Origin: an uncultured bacterium
GTDB lineage: Bacteria > Actinomycetota > Coriobacteriia > Coriobacteriales > Coriobacteriaceae
Assembly (NCBI GenBank): GCA_905215385.1
Contig: CAJMPY010000012.1
Coordinates: 1 to 64,000 of the forward strand
Direction: 5' to 3'
Length of the DNA: 64,000 bases
Below, one piece after another: positions 43,387 to 51,560 of the stretch. The position numbers were made by a program, and so were the translations under genes. The notes below the pieces were generated by a model. That model saw only the letters and a list, made by a program, of their open reading frames with translations. It did no database searches and had not been told where the DNA came from. The first letter of the stretch is position 1, and each line of letters begins with the position of its first letter.

Positions 43387-43415
43387 AATCTAGGGGCACG
43401 GTAAATAAATGTCAA
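43387..43415 (-). promoter_or_regulatory. Promoter of the marR/ABC operon
   Basis: On the minus strand TTGACA (43410-43415) is followed after 17 bases by TAGATT (43387-43392), giving a perfect -35 box, ideal spacing and a 4/6 -10 box. Confidence 0.65.
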
Positions 43416-43430
43416 GGTACCAAACTTATA

Positions 43431-43575
43431 GTTACGGCGTTTTGCCAAACGCCGTAACCGCTCGACGCTGCAAACGCTCCTAAGCGGCAATCTGGCGTTC
43501 AATCATCGGGCATGGCCACAAGGCCTATGCCCTCTTCTTTCACGCCACCTTGCTCGCTTAGGAGCGTTTTCGCTG
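43431..43575. repeat. Structured palindrome, family P1 copy 1
   Basis: A 12-base hairpin (GTTACGGCGTTT/AAACGCCGTAAC) is followed by CTCGACGCTGC, then a long stem (AAACGCTCCTAAGCG with CGCTTAGGAGCGTTT) containing a second hairpin (GGGCATGGCC/GGCCTATGCCC) and closed by CGCTG. The unpaired positions match copy 2 at 61086-61231, while the stems differ but still pair. Confidence 0.8.
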
Positions 43576-43620
43576 TCCGTCCTCAACATGTGATTCCGCC
43601 ACGGTCCGCTTCGGTGCATG

Positions 43621-43651
43621 TGATCCCTTGGGGACGGAGGAAAAGGGATTA
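43621..43651. repeat. TGATCC...GGGGACGGAGG repeat (intergenic copy)
   Basis: A 31-base element beginning TGATCC and ending GGATTA with the core GGGGACGGAGGAAAA. It matches 59484-59514 inside the M20 peptidase gene at 26 or more of 31 positions. Confidence 0.65.
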
Positions 43652-43688
43652 CTTTGGGCTGCGATGACGCCTTTCGAAGCGGCCTCGC

Positions 43689-43843
43689 CAAAAACAATGC
43701 CTAATTACTACGATGAATCCGGCATCCCCGACCACAACAGCTGTTTCTGAAAAAGCGCAAGCTATCTACCTGCGGTTTTGTCGGAGCGAAATTTGTTGTG
43801 GTTGGAGGTGGGCGGTTAAACGTAGTAAATAGGCATAGTTTTG
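43689..43843. repeat. Long palindrome, family P2 copy 2
   Basis: Arms at 43689-43712 and 43821-43843 (TGCCTAATTACTACG with CGTAGTAAATAGGCA) pair with few mismatches. The interior CTACCTGCGGTTTT and GGTTGGAGGTGGGCGGTTAAACGTAGTA match copy 1 (34043-34204) in order and spacing. Confidence 0.75.
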
Positions 43844-44022
43844 AAATGGCACTATATGAGTAGTATCAACTAGGCCGTTATGGAGCAAACAGTCCCCATT
43901 TCCGAAACCTATCCGCAACAATGCGCTCTTCGCGACCCTAGCGACCGCTCACGATGCCTCCTGCGCTACACTTAGTCGCACTGTGGCGCTGCCGCGCCGC
44001 GCCCGAAACAAGGGAGACCCTC

Positions 44023-44847
44023 ATGAAGAATACTCAGCTGCTGCTGATCAACGATATGTGCGGCTACGGCAAGGTCGCGCTCTCGGCCATGCTGCCGGTA
44101 CTGTCGCACATGGGCTATCGCATCCACAACCTGCCGACGGCGCTCGTTTCCGATACGCTCAACTATCCCAAGTTCTACATTCACGACACCACGGAGTACG
44201 TGCGCCAGAGCCTCGCTATCTGGGAGGAGCTCGGCTTTGAATTTGATGCTATCTCGACCGGCTTTATCGTGACCGAGGAGGAGACGCGCATCATCTCGGA
44301 CTTTTGCCACCGCCGCGCTCAAAAGGGCACCAGGGTGTTCGTCGATCCCATCATGGGCGATAACGGCAAGCTCTATGCCGGCGTGCCCGAGTCCACGATT
44401 GGCCTCATGCGGCACCTGCTGGAGTGCGCAGACTACGCGGTGCCCAACTACACCGAGGCCTGTCTGCTCGCCGATACGCCCATTGCAGAGCAAATCACGC
44501 CCGACGAGGCCCGCGCCCTTGTGGACGCCGTGCGTGAGCTGGGTGCCAAGTCGGTGGTCATTACGAGCGCCGTAGTCAATGGCACGAACGCGGTTATCGG
44601 TTACGACCATGTAGCGGGGGAGTACTTTACGATTCCCTTTGAGCTCATTCCGGTCTATTTCCCGGGCACGGGCGACACGTTCTCGGCGGTGCTCGTCGGC
44701 CGCGTTATGGCAGGTTGGAGTCTGCAGCGCGCCACAGCCGACGCCATGCGCGTGGTGGCCGAGCTTATCGAGCGCAATGCCGACCAAGAGGACAAGTCGG
44801 CCGGCCTTCCCATCGAGGCCTGCCTGGATGTGATTGACCATGAGTAG
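44023..44847 (+). CDS. Pyridoxamine kinase-like protein (PdxY/PdxK ribokinase family)
   Basis: A 274-residue kinase predicted to phosphorylate pyridoxal, pyridoxamine or pyridoxine for salvage of vitamin B6. LLINDMCGYGKVALSAMLPVLSHMGYR matches the N-terminal substrate-binding region, DPIMGDNGKLY near residue 107 is the metal/ATP block, PNYTEACLL near 143 is typical of PdxY, and FPGTGDTFSAVL near 217 carries the catalytic Asp. The ATG at 44023 follows AGGGAG. A TIGR04076-like gene overlaps its 3' end. Confidence 0.88.
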   Translation: MKNTQLLLINDMCGYGKVALSAMLPVLSHMGYRIHNLPTALVSDTLNYPKFYIHDTTEYVRQSLAIWEELGFEFDAISTGFIVTEEETRIISDFCHRRAQKGTRVFVDPIMGDNGKLYAGVPESTIGLMRHLLECADYAVPNYTEACLLADTPIAEQITPDEARALVDAVRELGAKSVVITSAVVNGTNAVIGYDHVAGEYFTIPFELIPVYFPGTGDTFSAVLVGRVMAGWSLQRATADAMRVVAELIERNADQEDKSAGLPIEACLDVIDHE

Positions 44848-45169
44848 TGTTAGCGAAGACGGCGCCAAGTCCGCGGGCGAGAACAAGCCGCTCGGCGCGC
44901 CGCGTGGCAAGCGGCCGCGTATCCGCGTGAGCTGCGTGGACCAGCTGGGGACGTGCCGCTGCCACCACGGTCATAAGCCGGGCGACGTCTTTGACTTTGA
45001 CCGAGACCGCGGCAAGATGTGCGCCATGGCCTGCCATGTGGGCTTTCCCTATATCGATATCCTGCGCTATGGCGGAACCGTGCCTGGCAATGAGCCCGGT
45101 ACGGCAAAGTTCTGCTGCCCCGAGGTCGATACCCTCAACGTCTGGCTTGCCGAGATCGTCGACGAGTAA
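44840..45169 (+). CDS. TIGR04076-like small cysteine-rich protein
   Basis: A 109-residue cytoplasmic protein with an N-terminal polar extension. The core has CRCHHGHKPGDVFDF, CAMACHVGFPYIDILRYGG and CCPEVDTLNVWL, matching the pattern of the TIGR04076 family (Cys and His, Gly-Asp, a central Cys, a final C-P-D/E). The family's function is unknown; metal binding is suggested by the Cys/His content. The ATG overlaps the end of the kinase gene by eight bases, so the two are coupled. Confidence 0.75.
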   Translation: MSSVSEDGAKSAGENKPLGAPRGKRPRIRVSCVDQLGTCRCHHGHKPGDVFDFDRDRGKMCAMACHVGFPYIDILRYGGTVPGNEPGTAKFCCPEVDTLNVWLAEIVDE

Positions 45170-45199
45170 TTGAACGTGGATTATCTCCCGCCGAGAAAA

Positions 45200-45266
45200 T
45201 GAGCGTGGATTTTCTCCCGTTTAGAGCGCACTTGAACGCTCAAAGTGGGAGAAAAACCACGCTCGA
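45200..45266. terminator. Long hairpin after the kinase operon
   Basis: GAGCGTGGATTTTCTCCC and its near complement GGGAGAAAAACCACGCTC form the outer arms, with an inner GAGCG...CGCTC stem. It lies in the 227-base spacer between convergent genes. No gene is visible in the spacer. Confidence 0.65.
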
Positions 45267-45396
45267 TTTGTATATGGGAATTCCGACTTCGCTTATGCCT
45301 ATGCTTAGGCGTTGTCGTCGTTGTGCTGTGCGCGAGTAAGGTCAAATTTCTACATTTCATCCGATTTATGGCTCTAAAAACTCTGCATTTCATCGA

Positions 45397-45843
45397 TTAC
45401 AGCTGCTCGAGCATAGCAGTGCAACCGTCGAGTACGCCGCGGTAGGTGGCATCGAAGTTGCCGGTGTACCAGGGATCGGCCACGTCGCCGGGGCGCTCGG
45501 TCCAATCGAGCAAGCGCGTAATCTTGCCGTAGGGGTCGTCGCCAAAGATGCGACGCAGGCCGCGCGCGTTCTCAGCATCCATATAGACAATGTGATCCCA
45601 GTCGCCATACTCTGCTCGACGCACCTGGCGGGCACGGTGCGCAACGACGGGAATCCCGACTTCGCGCAGCTTGGCGACCGTGCCATGATGCGGCGGGTTG
45701 CCGATCTCCTCAGTTGAGGTCGCTGCGGAATCGATGACAAACTCCGCCTCGCGCCCAGCGCGGCGCACGAGCTCGGTAAACACCGACTCAGCCATCGTCG
45801 AGCGGCAGATGTTCCCATGGCAGATAAACAGTACACGTTGCAT
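45397..45843 (-). CDS. Low-molecular-weight protein tyrosine phosphatase
   Basis: A 148-residue phosphatase. The active-site loop CHGNICRS (nucleophile Cys9 and Arg15, in C-x5-R spacing) is near the N terminus, and DPWYTGNFDATY near residue 123 supplies the general acid Asp. The ATG at 45843 follows AAAGGAAACC and is chosen over an upstream in-frame ATG at 45888 that would add a basic leader unlike the family. Bacterial members act on tyrosine kinases of polysaccharide synthesis or stress proteins; no such partner is in the window. Confidence 0.9.
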   Translation of the reverse strand: MQRVLFICHGNICRSTMAESVFTELVRRAGREAEFVIDSAATSTEEIGNPPHHGTVAKLREVGIPVVAHRARQVRRAEYGDWDHIVYMDAENARGLRRIFGDDPYGKITRLLDWTERPGDVADPWYTGNFDATYRGVLDGCTAMLEQL

Positions 45844-45894
45844 ATGCGGTTTCCTTTCGATCGCCATCATCGAGCTCGAGTATCGCATCTGCGC

Positions 45895-47130
45895 TTACGC
45901 CCTCGCTCGCTTGCGCTCCCAGCGAGCCAGCTTAATCGTCACCAGCGTAAGCGCCCAGGCCACAAGCGAGAACGCGGCACCAACCGCGCCAACGTAGGCA
46001 ATGCCAACGCTGCTCACCACGGCGCCGCCCACTGCAGTGCCAAACGAGATGCCGACGTTAAACGCCATGGGCTCAACCGAACTTGCGAGTACCATCGACT
46101 TGGGATGGCGGCTGCGTGCCACGTCCATAAAGTGCGTGATGCACGACACCGAGAACAGGTACATGAGCAGCGCCAAGCTAAAGACAAAGACCAGCGCGAG
46201 CGGCATGGTGCCGCCCACGGCAAACAGCCCGAGTAACGCCGCAGCCTGCAACACAAACGTCACAAGCAGCGCCTTCATGCCAAAGCGCGCATCGATCCAT
46301 CCGCCCAGGATGTTCGAGATCAGGCAGAACACGCCATAGGCCATGAGCGTGGTACTCGCCTGAACGGTGCCCATACCCAGCACCTGCTCAAGATAAGGCG
46401 TCACGTAGCCGTAGAACACATAGACCGAGCCTACGCCAAACAAAAAGATGAGCATGCCGGTGATGATGCTCGGCTCGCGTAGAAGCCCCGCCTGCTCGCG
46501 AAAGGTGGCAGGCTCGTCGGTTTGCCCAGTGCGCGGCATAAACGCCACGAGCGCTCCGCAGATCAGAACGGCAAAGGTCAGCGTGCCGTACATGGCCACG
46601 TGCCAATCGAGCGTGTCGGCCACAAACTTGCCGATCGAAGTGACAAAGACCATTGCCACGGAAAACGCACCGTACACGACCGAGATGGCAAGCGAGGTTT
46701 GCTGCGGGGACAGCAGCTCGGGGATGTACGTCACACCCACGGCGAGCAGCGCACCCGAGACAGAGCCCAGGACAATGCGCGAGATAAACAGTACCTGGAA
46801 GTTGGGCGCCAACGCCATGACCAGGTTGCCGAGCACAAAGACGATGCTATAGCACACGAGCAGCTGGTAGCGGCGAAAACGCCCCGTGCTGAGCGCGAGC
46901 ACCGGCGTCGCGATGGCGTAGACGAGCGCGAACACGCTGACGAGCTGGCCCGCAGTGGCAAGCGAGATGCCGAGCTCCGTTGCCAAGTCGCTCTCGATAC
47001 CGATGACCACGAACTCGGAGCAGCCGAGCGAGAATCCCAACAGCACGAGCAGCGCCAGGCAGAGCTTGGTGCGCGCGGGGGAGAGCGCGGCGGCGGTTGA
47101 TTTACTTTTAGACGTGGTTGCGGCGGTCAA
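45895..47130 (-). CDS. MFS efflux permease, DHA1/AraJ-like
   Basis: A permease of about 411 residues with twelve hydrophobic segments. CSEFVVIGIESDLATELGISLATAGQLVSVFAL near the N terminus and RFRRYQLLVCYSIVFVLGNLVMALAPNFQVLFISRIV match the drug:H+ antiporter-1 group that includes AraJ and YdhP. The start is uncertain: a TTG at 47130 lies eight bases after GGAG and is used here; a GTG at 47139 or a TTG at 47178 are alternatives. It is divergent from the idi-like gene across a short control region. Its substrate is unknown. Confidence 0.8.
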   Translation of the reverse strand: MTAATTSKSKSTAAALSPARTKLCLALLVLLGFSLGCSEFVVIGIESDLATELGISLATAGQLVSVFALVYAIATPVLALSTGRFRRYQLLVCYSIVFVLGNLVMALAPNFQVLFISRIVLGSVSGALLAVGVTYIPELLSPQQTSLAISVVYGAFSVAMVFVTSIGKFVADTLDWHVAMYGTLTFAVLICGALVAFMPRTGQTDEPATFREQAGLLREPSIITGMLIFLFGVGSVYVFYGYVTPYLEQVLGMGTVQASTTLMAYGVFCLISNILGGWIDARFGMKALLVTFVLQAAALLGLFAVGGTMPLALVFVFSLALLMYLFSVSCITHFMDVARSRHPKSMVLASSVEPMAFNVGISFGTAVGGAVVSSVGIAYVGAVGAAFSLVAWALTLVTIKLARWERKRARA

Positions 47131-47210
47131 GGTTGTCACTCCAATGTCGCATGAATAAGCGGGATTCAATCCCTGCAACTCTAGCAGAATGTGTCAGGTG
47201 TCTGCTCCCT

Positions 47211-47239
47211 TTGTCGCAGGCTGCGCTTGCCTGTATAGT
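47211..47239 (+). promoter_or_regulatory. Promoter of the LpdD-Idi gene
   Basis: TTGTCG (47211-47216), 17 bases, TATAGT (47234-47239). The -10 box lies inside a palindrome (47230-47250). Confidence 0.6.
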
Positions 47240-47250
47240 CGCAATACAGG
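47230..47250. promoter_or_regulatory. Palindromic operator over the -10 box
   Basis: Perfect CCTGTAT...ATACAGG arms flank seven bases and cover the -10 box. The MerR regulator at 52232-53101 is the only local candidate to bind it. Confidence 0.5.
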
Positions 47251-47291
47251 TGAAAATGGTCTCAGGCACATCGCGGGTGACAGGAGATCCC

Positions 47292-48239
47292 ATGGGTATG
47301 CACACGATAAAGATTGCGGTGGGCGAGGGCAAGTTTGCGCTCGAGGCCCAGCTGACGGTGACGCCGCGGGGCATGGCGGTGTACGCTTGCTCGCCCGAGT
47401 TCGCGCACCTGGGCGCCACGGCGCAGGCCATTCCGCGCCCTGAGCCCGGTCGCACGGCGACCGTGAGCATCCTGGCCGTTCCGTGCCATCGAGACGAGAT
47501 CCCGGCGCACGATATCGCGGCGGCGCTGGCCACACGCTTTGGCGTGCCGGTAGTTGCAAGCACGGGTTTTCATGTTGAACAGGCGAGCGGGGACGACCTG
47601 CAGCGCGTGCTCGACACCACCAAAGAGCTCATCGCCGCGCTCGAGGAGGCCGCAGCCCGCATTCTGCGCGCATGCTGGGATGAGGGCGGCGCAGGTGCCG
47701 AGGTCGTGGCGGTCGATGCCGCGACCGGCGAGGTGCTCGGCCACGTCGACCGCATCGAGGCCCATACCGGCGAGGGCATCCTGCATCAGGCATTTCTGAC
47801 GCTTTTAGTCGAGGGCCAGGGCGAAGACGCGCGTCTGCTGCTCTGTCGCCGTAGTCCGCTCAAGCGCCTGTGGGGCGGGGTGCTGGCCGATAGCTGCGCC
47901 GGCCATCCGCTCCCCGGGGAAGACGTCGCGGCCGCCACGGCGCGCCGCATCAACGAAGAGCTTGGCATTACGCGCGATCCCGATCAGCTCAAGCACCTCG
48001 GACACGTGGTGTACCGTGAGGACCACGGCGACGGCCGCTGCGAGTGCGAATGGTGCGAGGTGTTCGCAGCCCATGTTGAGCCGGGCGAGCTATGCATCAA
48101 CCAAGAGGAGATCTCGGAGGTGCGCCGCGTGGCCCCGTCCGAGCTCGACGGCTACCTGCAGGGTCGCCCCGAGCAGCTGTCCCCCTGGCTTCGCGAGGCC
48201 CTCAGCGACCCATCCATCCGTACGGCCCTCGCTATGTAA
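47292..48239 (+). CDS. idi: LpdD-like domain fused to type I isopentenyl-diphosphate isomerase
   Basis: A 315-residue two-domain protein. Residues about 3-120 resemble LpdD, the small accessory protein of gallate decarboxylase operons (AHLGATAQAIPRP, VPCHRDEIPAHDIAAALA and STGFHVEQASGDDLQRVLD). Residues about 165-300 are a NUDIX-fold IPP isomerase: LADSCAGHPLPGED has the catalytic Cys202, ATARRINEELGI is the NUDIX helix, and CECEWCEVF supplies the acidic pair. IPP isomerase makes dimethylallyl diphosphate, from which the UbiX prenyl donor derives, and UbiX and UbiD genes follow. The ATG has AGGAG six bases upstream. The fusion is deduced by motif recall rather than by alignment, but both halves read clearly. 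Confidence 0.8.
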   Translation: MGMHTIKIAVGEGKFALEAQLTVTPRGMAVYACSPEFAHLGATAQAIPRPEPGRTATVSILAVPCHRDEIPAHDIAAALATRFGVPVVASTGFHVEQASGDDLQRVLDTTKELIAALEEAAARILRACWDEGGAGAEVVAVDAATGEVLGHVDRIEAHTGEGILHQAFLTLLVEGQGEDARLLLCRRSPLKRLWGGVLADSCAGHPLPGEDVAAATARRINEELGITRDPDQLKHLGHVVYREDHGDGRCECEWCEVFAAHVEPGELCINQEEISEVRRVAPSELDGYLQGRPEQLSPWLREALSDPSIRTALAM

Positions 48240-48266
48240 CAAAGGTACAGCCCCTTTGCCATATCC

Positions 48267-48333
48267 AAACCGTCACAACATTCGATGAAAATCTCGAAAA
48301 CGAGGAAAAGCGTCGAATGATGTGATGGTTTTT
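48267..48333. repeat. Palindromic repeat P3, copy 1
   Basis: Begins AAACCGTCACAACATTCGA and ends with TCGAATGATGTGATGGTTT, with an inner TCTCG/CGAGGA stem. A nearly identical element is at 53147-53213. It follows the LpdD-Idi gene and ends in T residues, so it can terminate transcription. Confidence 0.75.
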
Positions 48334-48400
48334 GTCCAGGGGATCGCTTCTCATCCAAAAAATCCCGCTTGACTGTATTGCAACAACACAGCGCAACGTA

Positions 48401-48430
48401 GGGAGTGTCCAATAACGGGCACTCCCTTTT
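48401..48430 (+). terminator. Terminator-like hairpin ahead of the permease gene
   Basis: GGGAGTGTCC (48401-48410) pairs with GGGCACTCCC (48417-48426, one G-T pair), followed by TTTT. It lies 55 bases before the permease start and could be an attenuator or an isolated terminator. Confidence 0.55.
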
Positions 48431-48484
48431 GCTGTAGCGGCACACGCCGCGGCGCCGGGTGCCCCCAACAAGAAAGGTGGGGAG

Positions 48485-49942
48485 ATGGAAGCGGAAAAGA
48501 AGGCGTTTAAGATCACCAAGCGCGAAATTGGCTTTGTGCTGGGTATCATTGTCTTTTTGCTGGTGAAGTTTCTTCCTTTGGCGGAGCTGAGCTCGACGGT
48601 CGAGCTTACGGTCGGCGGTCAGACCTGTCTGGCGTTGACGCTCGCCACGGTGGTGTTCTGGGCGTGTGGCGTGGCACAGCCGGGCTTTGTGGGCCTGCTC
48701 TACTGCGCGCTGCTCGTTCTGTTCAAGGTGTGCGTGGACGACACGGGCGCCGCGAGCATCTCGGCGACGGTCGCCTCCACGTTTAGCTCGTGGACCAAAG
48801 CTACCATGTGGCTCGTCATCGGCGCCTACCTCATCGCCAGCGCGGTCAAGGAGTCGGGGCTGGGCGAGCGCATCGCCTATGCGTTTATGCTCAAGTTCGT
48901 GCGCGACGCCAAGTCGCTCATCATCTCGATCTTCGCGCTCACCTTTGTGCTGTCGCTGCTGATCCCGCACCCGTTTCCCCGCGCCTTCCTCATCCTCGCC
49001 GTCGTCTCGGTCATCGCCGAGTCCGCCGGCTACGGGGACGACGACAAGGGTAAGCTCGGCTTCCTCGTGTTTGCCGCTGCCGCCCCGGGTTCCATGTTCT
49101 TCCTGACGGGCGACTCCACGCTCAACCCGCTCGTTGCGCAGTACAGCGTCGAGGCCGGCGGCATGAGCCCGTCCTTTATCGACTGGTTCCTGTACATGAG
49201 CGTGCCCATGCTGGTCGCGTTGCTGTGCACCCTGTTCTTGGGCCTCTTCCTCTTTAAGCCCAGCAAGGAGCTCGTCTACGATCGCGAGCAGATCGTGGCC
49301 AAGCAGGCCGCACTCGGCAAGCTCTCCGTCAAGGAGATCCGCACCATCGTGTGGCTTGTCATCGCCATCGCGCTGTGGCTCACCGTCTCGGGCGATTAGA
49401 TCGGCTGGGTGACGCTTGCCATCGGCGTCGCGCTCGCCATGCCCATCATCGGCGAGGTCCTTACCCCCGCCAGCTGGAATGCTGTCGACATCAAGTCCCT
49501 CATGTTCCTGACGGCCGCCATGGCCGTGGGTTCCGTGGGCGGTGCCACCGGCATGAACGCCTGGATCGCCGATGTCGTGCTTCCCAGCTCCGTGCCCGAG
49601 AACATCTTCCTGTTCGCCCTGCTTGTCGCCGCACTCTCCATGATCATCCACATGTTCATGGGTTCGGTCATGGCCGTGCTCGGCGTGTGCGTGCCGGCGT
49701 TCATCAGCTTTGCGGCCGGCTCCAGCGTGAGCCCGCTCGCCGTGGCGCTCATCGTCTTCACGTCCATCAACATCCACTACATCCTGCCGTTCCATAACCT
49801 GCCGATCCTTATCGGCGAGGGCAAGGACGCCGGCGGCTACACCTCCAAAGAGGCCATGCGCATGGGCATTCCCCTCACTGCGGTCGTCTTTATCGTCGTG
49901 CTGGTTGAGGCCGCCTGGTTCCACCTCTTTGGCCTGATGTAA
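48485..49942 (+). pseudogene. DASS-type anion permease interrupted by an in-frame TAG
   Basis: The reading frame would encode about 485 residues of a divalent-anion/Na+ symporter-like (DASS/ArsB-NhaD) permease. Codon 305 (49397-49399) is TAG, and the same frame continues without a shift through two further hydrophobic halves (IGWVTLAIGVALAMP, later IVFTSINIHYILPFHNLP) to 49942. Thus a single nonsense change separates a 304-residue part from a 181-residue part. It lies between the LpdD-Idi gene and UbiD, where gallate decarboxylase operons carry the gallate permease GacP, and is probably the uptake or exchange system for the aromatic acid. A sequencing error or stop read-through is not excluded. 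Confidence 0.8.
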
Positions 49943-50039
49943 GCGGCCGAGCGCCCCATCCATGAGCGCCATGGCCCCACTACGTTCCCCAGCCCGGCGG
50001 CACTCCCGCCGCCGGGCACTCTCCCGAAAGGAGCACGCT

Positions 50040-51527
50040 ATGTCCACTACCGATGCTTCCCAGATCCACGACCTGCGCTCCGCACTCGACTTTTTGCGCG
50101 AGATGCCGGGCCAGCTGCTCGAGACCGACACCCAGGTCGATCCCGATGCCGAGGTCTCGGGCGTCTATCGCCACGTCGGTGCCGGCGGCACCGTTATGCG
50201 TCCGACCAAAGAGGGCCCGGCGATGGTCTTCAACAACGTCAAGGGCTTTGACGATGCCAAGGTCTGCATCGGCATGCTTGCCAGCCGCAAGCGCGTTGCC
50301 GCCCTGCTCGACCTGGACGAGGAGCACCTGGGCCTCGAGATCGGCAAGCGCTTCGAGAACCTGATCGCGCCTGAGCAGATCGCCAAGGGTGCGCACGTCG
50401 ACTGCCAGGAGGTCGTGTACAAGGCGACCGACGAGGGCTTTGACCTGCGCAAGATCGTCCCCGCTCCTACCAACACGCCTGTCGACGGCGGCCCCTACAT
50501 CACCATGGGCCTCGCCTACGGCACGAGCCCCGACGGCTCCCAGTCCGACGTGACCATCCACCGCTTCTCCTGCGTCGACAAGGACAAGCTCGCCATGTGG
50601 ATCACTCCGGGCAGCCGTCACCTGGGCGCGTTCTTTGACGAGTACTGCCAGCGCGGCGAGGACATGCCCATTTCCATCTCCATCGGCCTGGACCCCGCCG
50701 TGTACATGTGCTGCGGCTTCGAGGCTCCCACCACGCCGCTCGGCTTCAACGAGCTGCAGATCGCCGGCGCCCTGCGCGGCCATGCCGTCGAGCTTGCCGA
50801 CTGCGTCACCGTTCCGCAGAAGTGCATTGCCAATGCCGAGTACGTGCTCGAGGGCTACCTCATGCACGACGAGACCATTAACGAGGACGTTAACGGCCAC
50901 GGCTACGCCATGCCCGAGTTCCCCGGCTACACCGGCGGCGCCAAGGTCTGCCCGGTGATCAAGATCATCGCCGTCACCACGCGCGTCAATCCCATCATGG
51001 AGAGCTGCATCGGCCCTTCGCACGAGCACGTTTCCATGGCCGGCATCCCCACCGAGGCCTCCATCTACAAGATGGTCGAGACCGCTATCCCGGGCCGCCT
51101 GCTCAACGTCCACGCTGCCCCCTGCGGCGGCGGCAAGTTCGTTGCCATCATGCAGTTCAAGAAGTCGAGCAAAAATGACGAGGGCCGTCAGCGCAACGCC
51201 GCCATGCTCGCCTTCTCGGCGTTCTCCGAGCTCAAGCACGTGATCCTGGTTGACGAGGATGTCGACATCTTTGATATGAGCGACGTGATGTGGGCCATGA
51301 CCACGCGCTTCCAGGCCGACGTGGACCTCATCACCATCCCCGGCTGCCACTGCCACGTGCTCGACCCGTCCAACGACCCGGCGTTCGACCCCACGATCCG
51401 CGAGCACGGCATCGCCTGCAAGGCCATCTTCGACTGCACGGTCCCGTTCAACCTCAAGAAGAGCTTCATCCGCTCGCAGTTCATGGAGATCGACACAGAT
51501 AAGTGGGCAGCAGAGCTCGCTTTCTAG
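50040..51527 (+). CDS. lpdC: UbiD-family decarboxylase, gallate-decarboxylase (LpdC)-like
   Basis: A 495-residue prenyl-FMN-dependent (de)carboxylase. The sequence reads closely like LpdC of Lactiplantibacillus: VDPDAEVSGVYRHVGAGGTV, GPAMVFNNVKGF, VVYKATDEGFDLRK, PAPTNTPVDGGPYIT, SDVTIHR, MPEFPGYTGG, GPSHEHVSMAGIPTEASI and ILVDEDVDIFDM. UbiD enzymes decarboxylate phenolic or unsaturated acids using the cofactor made by UbiX, whose gene follows by 33 bases. The ATG at 50040 has AAAGGAG upstream. Gallate or protocatechuate is the likely substrate class; this rests on recall of LpdC, not on an alignment. Confidence 0.85.
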   Translation: MSTTDASQIHDLRSALDFLREMPGQLLETDTQVDPDAEVSGVYRHVGAGGTVMRPTKEGPAMVFNNVKGFDDAKVCIGMLASRKRVAALLDLDEEHLGLEIGKRFENLIAPEQIAKGAHVDCQEVVYKATDEGFDLRKIVPAPTNTPVDGGPYITMGLAYGTSPDGSQSDVTIHRFSCVDKDKLAMWITPGSRHLGAFFDEYCQRGEDMPISISIGLDPAVYMCCGFEAPTTPLGFNELQIAGALRGHAVELADCVTVPQKCIANAEYVLEGYLMHDETINEDVNGHGYAMPEFPGYTGGAKVCPVIKIIAVTTRVNPIMESCIGPSHEHVSMAGIPTEASIYKMVETAIPGRLLNVHAAPCGGGKFVAIMQFKKSSKNDEGRQRNAAMLAFSAFSELKHVILVDEDVDIFDMSDVMWAMTTRFQADVDLITIPGCHCHVLDPSNDPAFDPTIREHGIACKAIFDCTVPFNLKKSFIRSQFMEIDTDKWAAELAF

Positions 51528-51560
51528 TGCGTAGCCCTACCAAGTAGTCAAGGAGTTGTC

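Larger units (their letters stand above)
43332..44022. other. Long spacer with promoter and two palindrome families
   Basis: No gene was recognised in about 690 bases. From left to right it holds the marR promoter/operator, palindrome family P1 copy 1 (43431-43575), a TGATCC...GGATTA repeat (43621-43651), and palindrome family P2 copy 2 (43689-43843). About 180 further bases lead up to the kinase gene. Confidence 0.6.

Noticed and set aside
48485..49942. Two separate transporter genes instead of one broken gene
   Set aside because: The second half is in the same frame, starts ten bases after the TAG without a ribosome-binding site, and completes the fold of the first, so one interrupted gene is the simpler reading.
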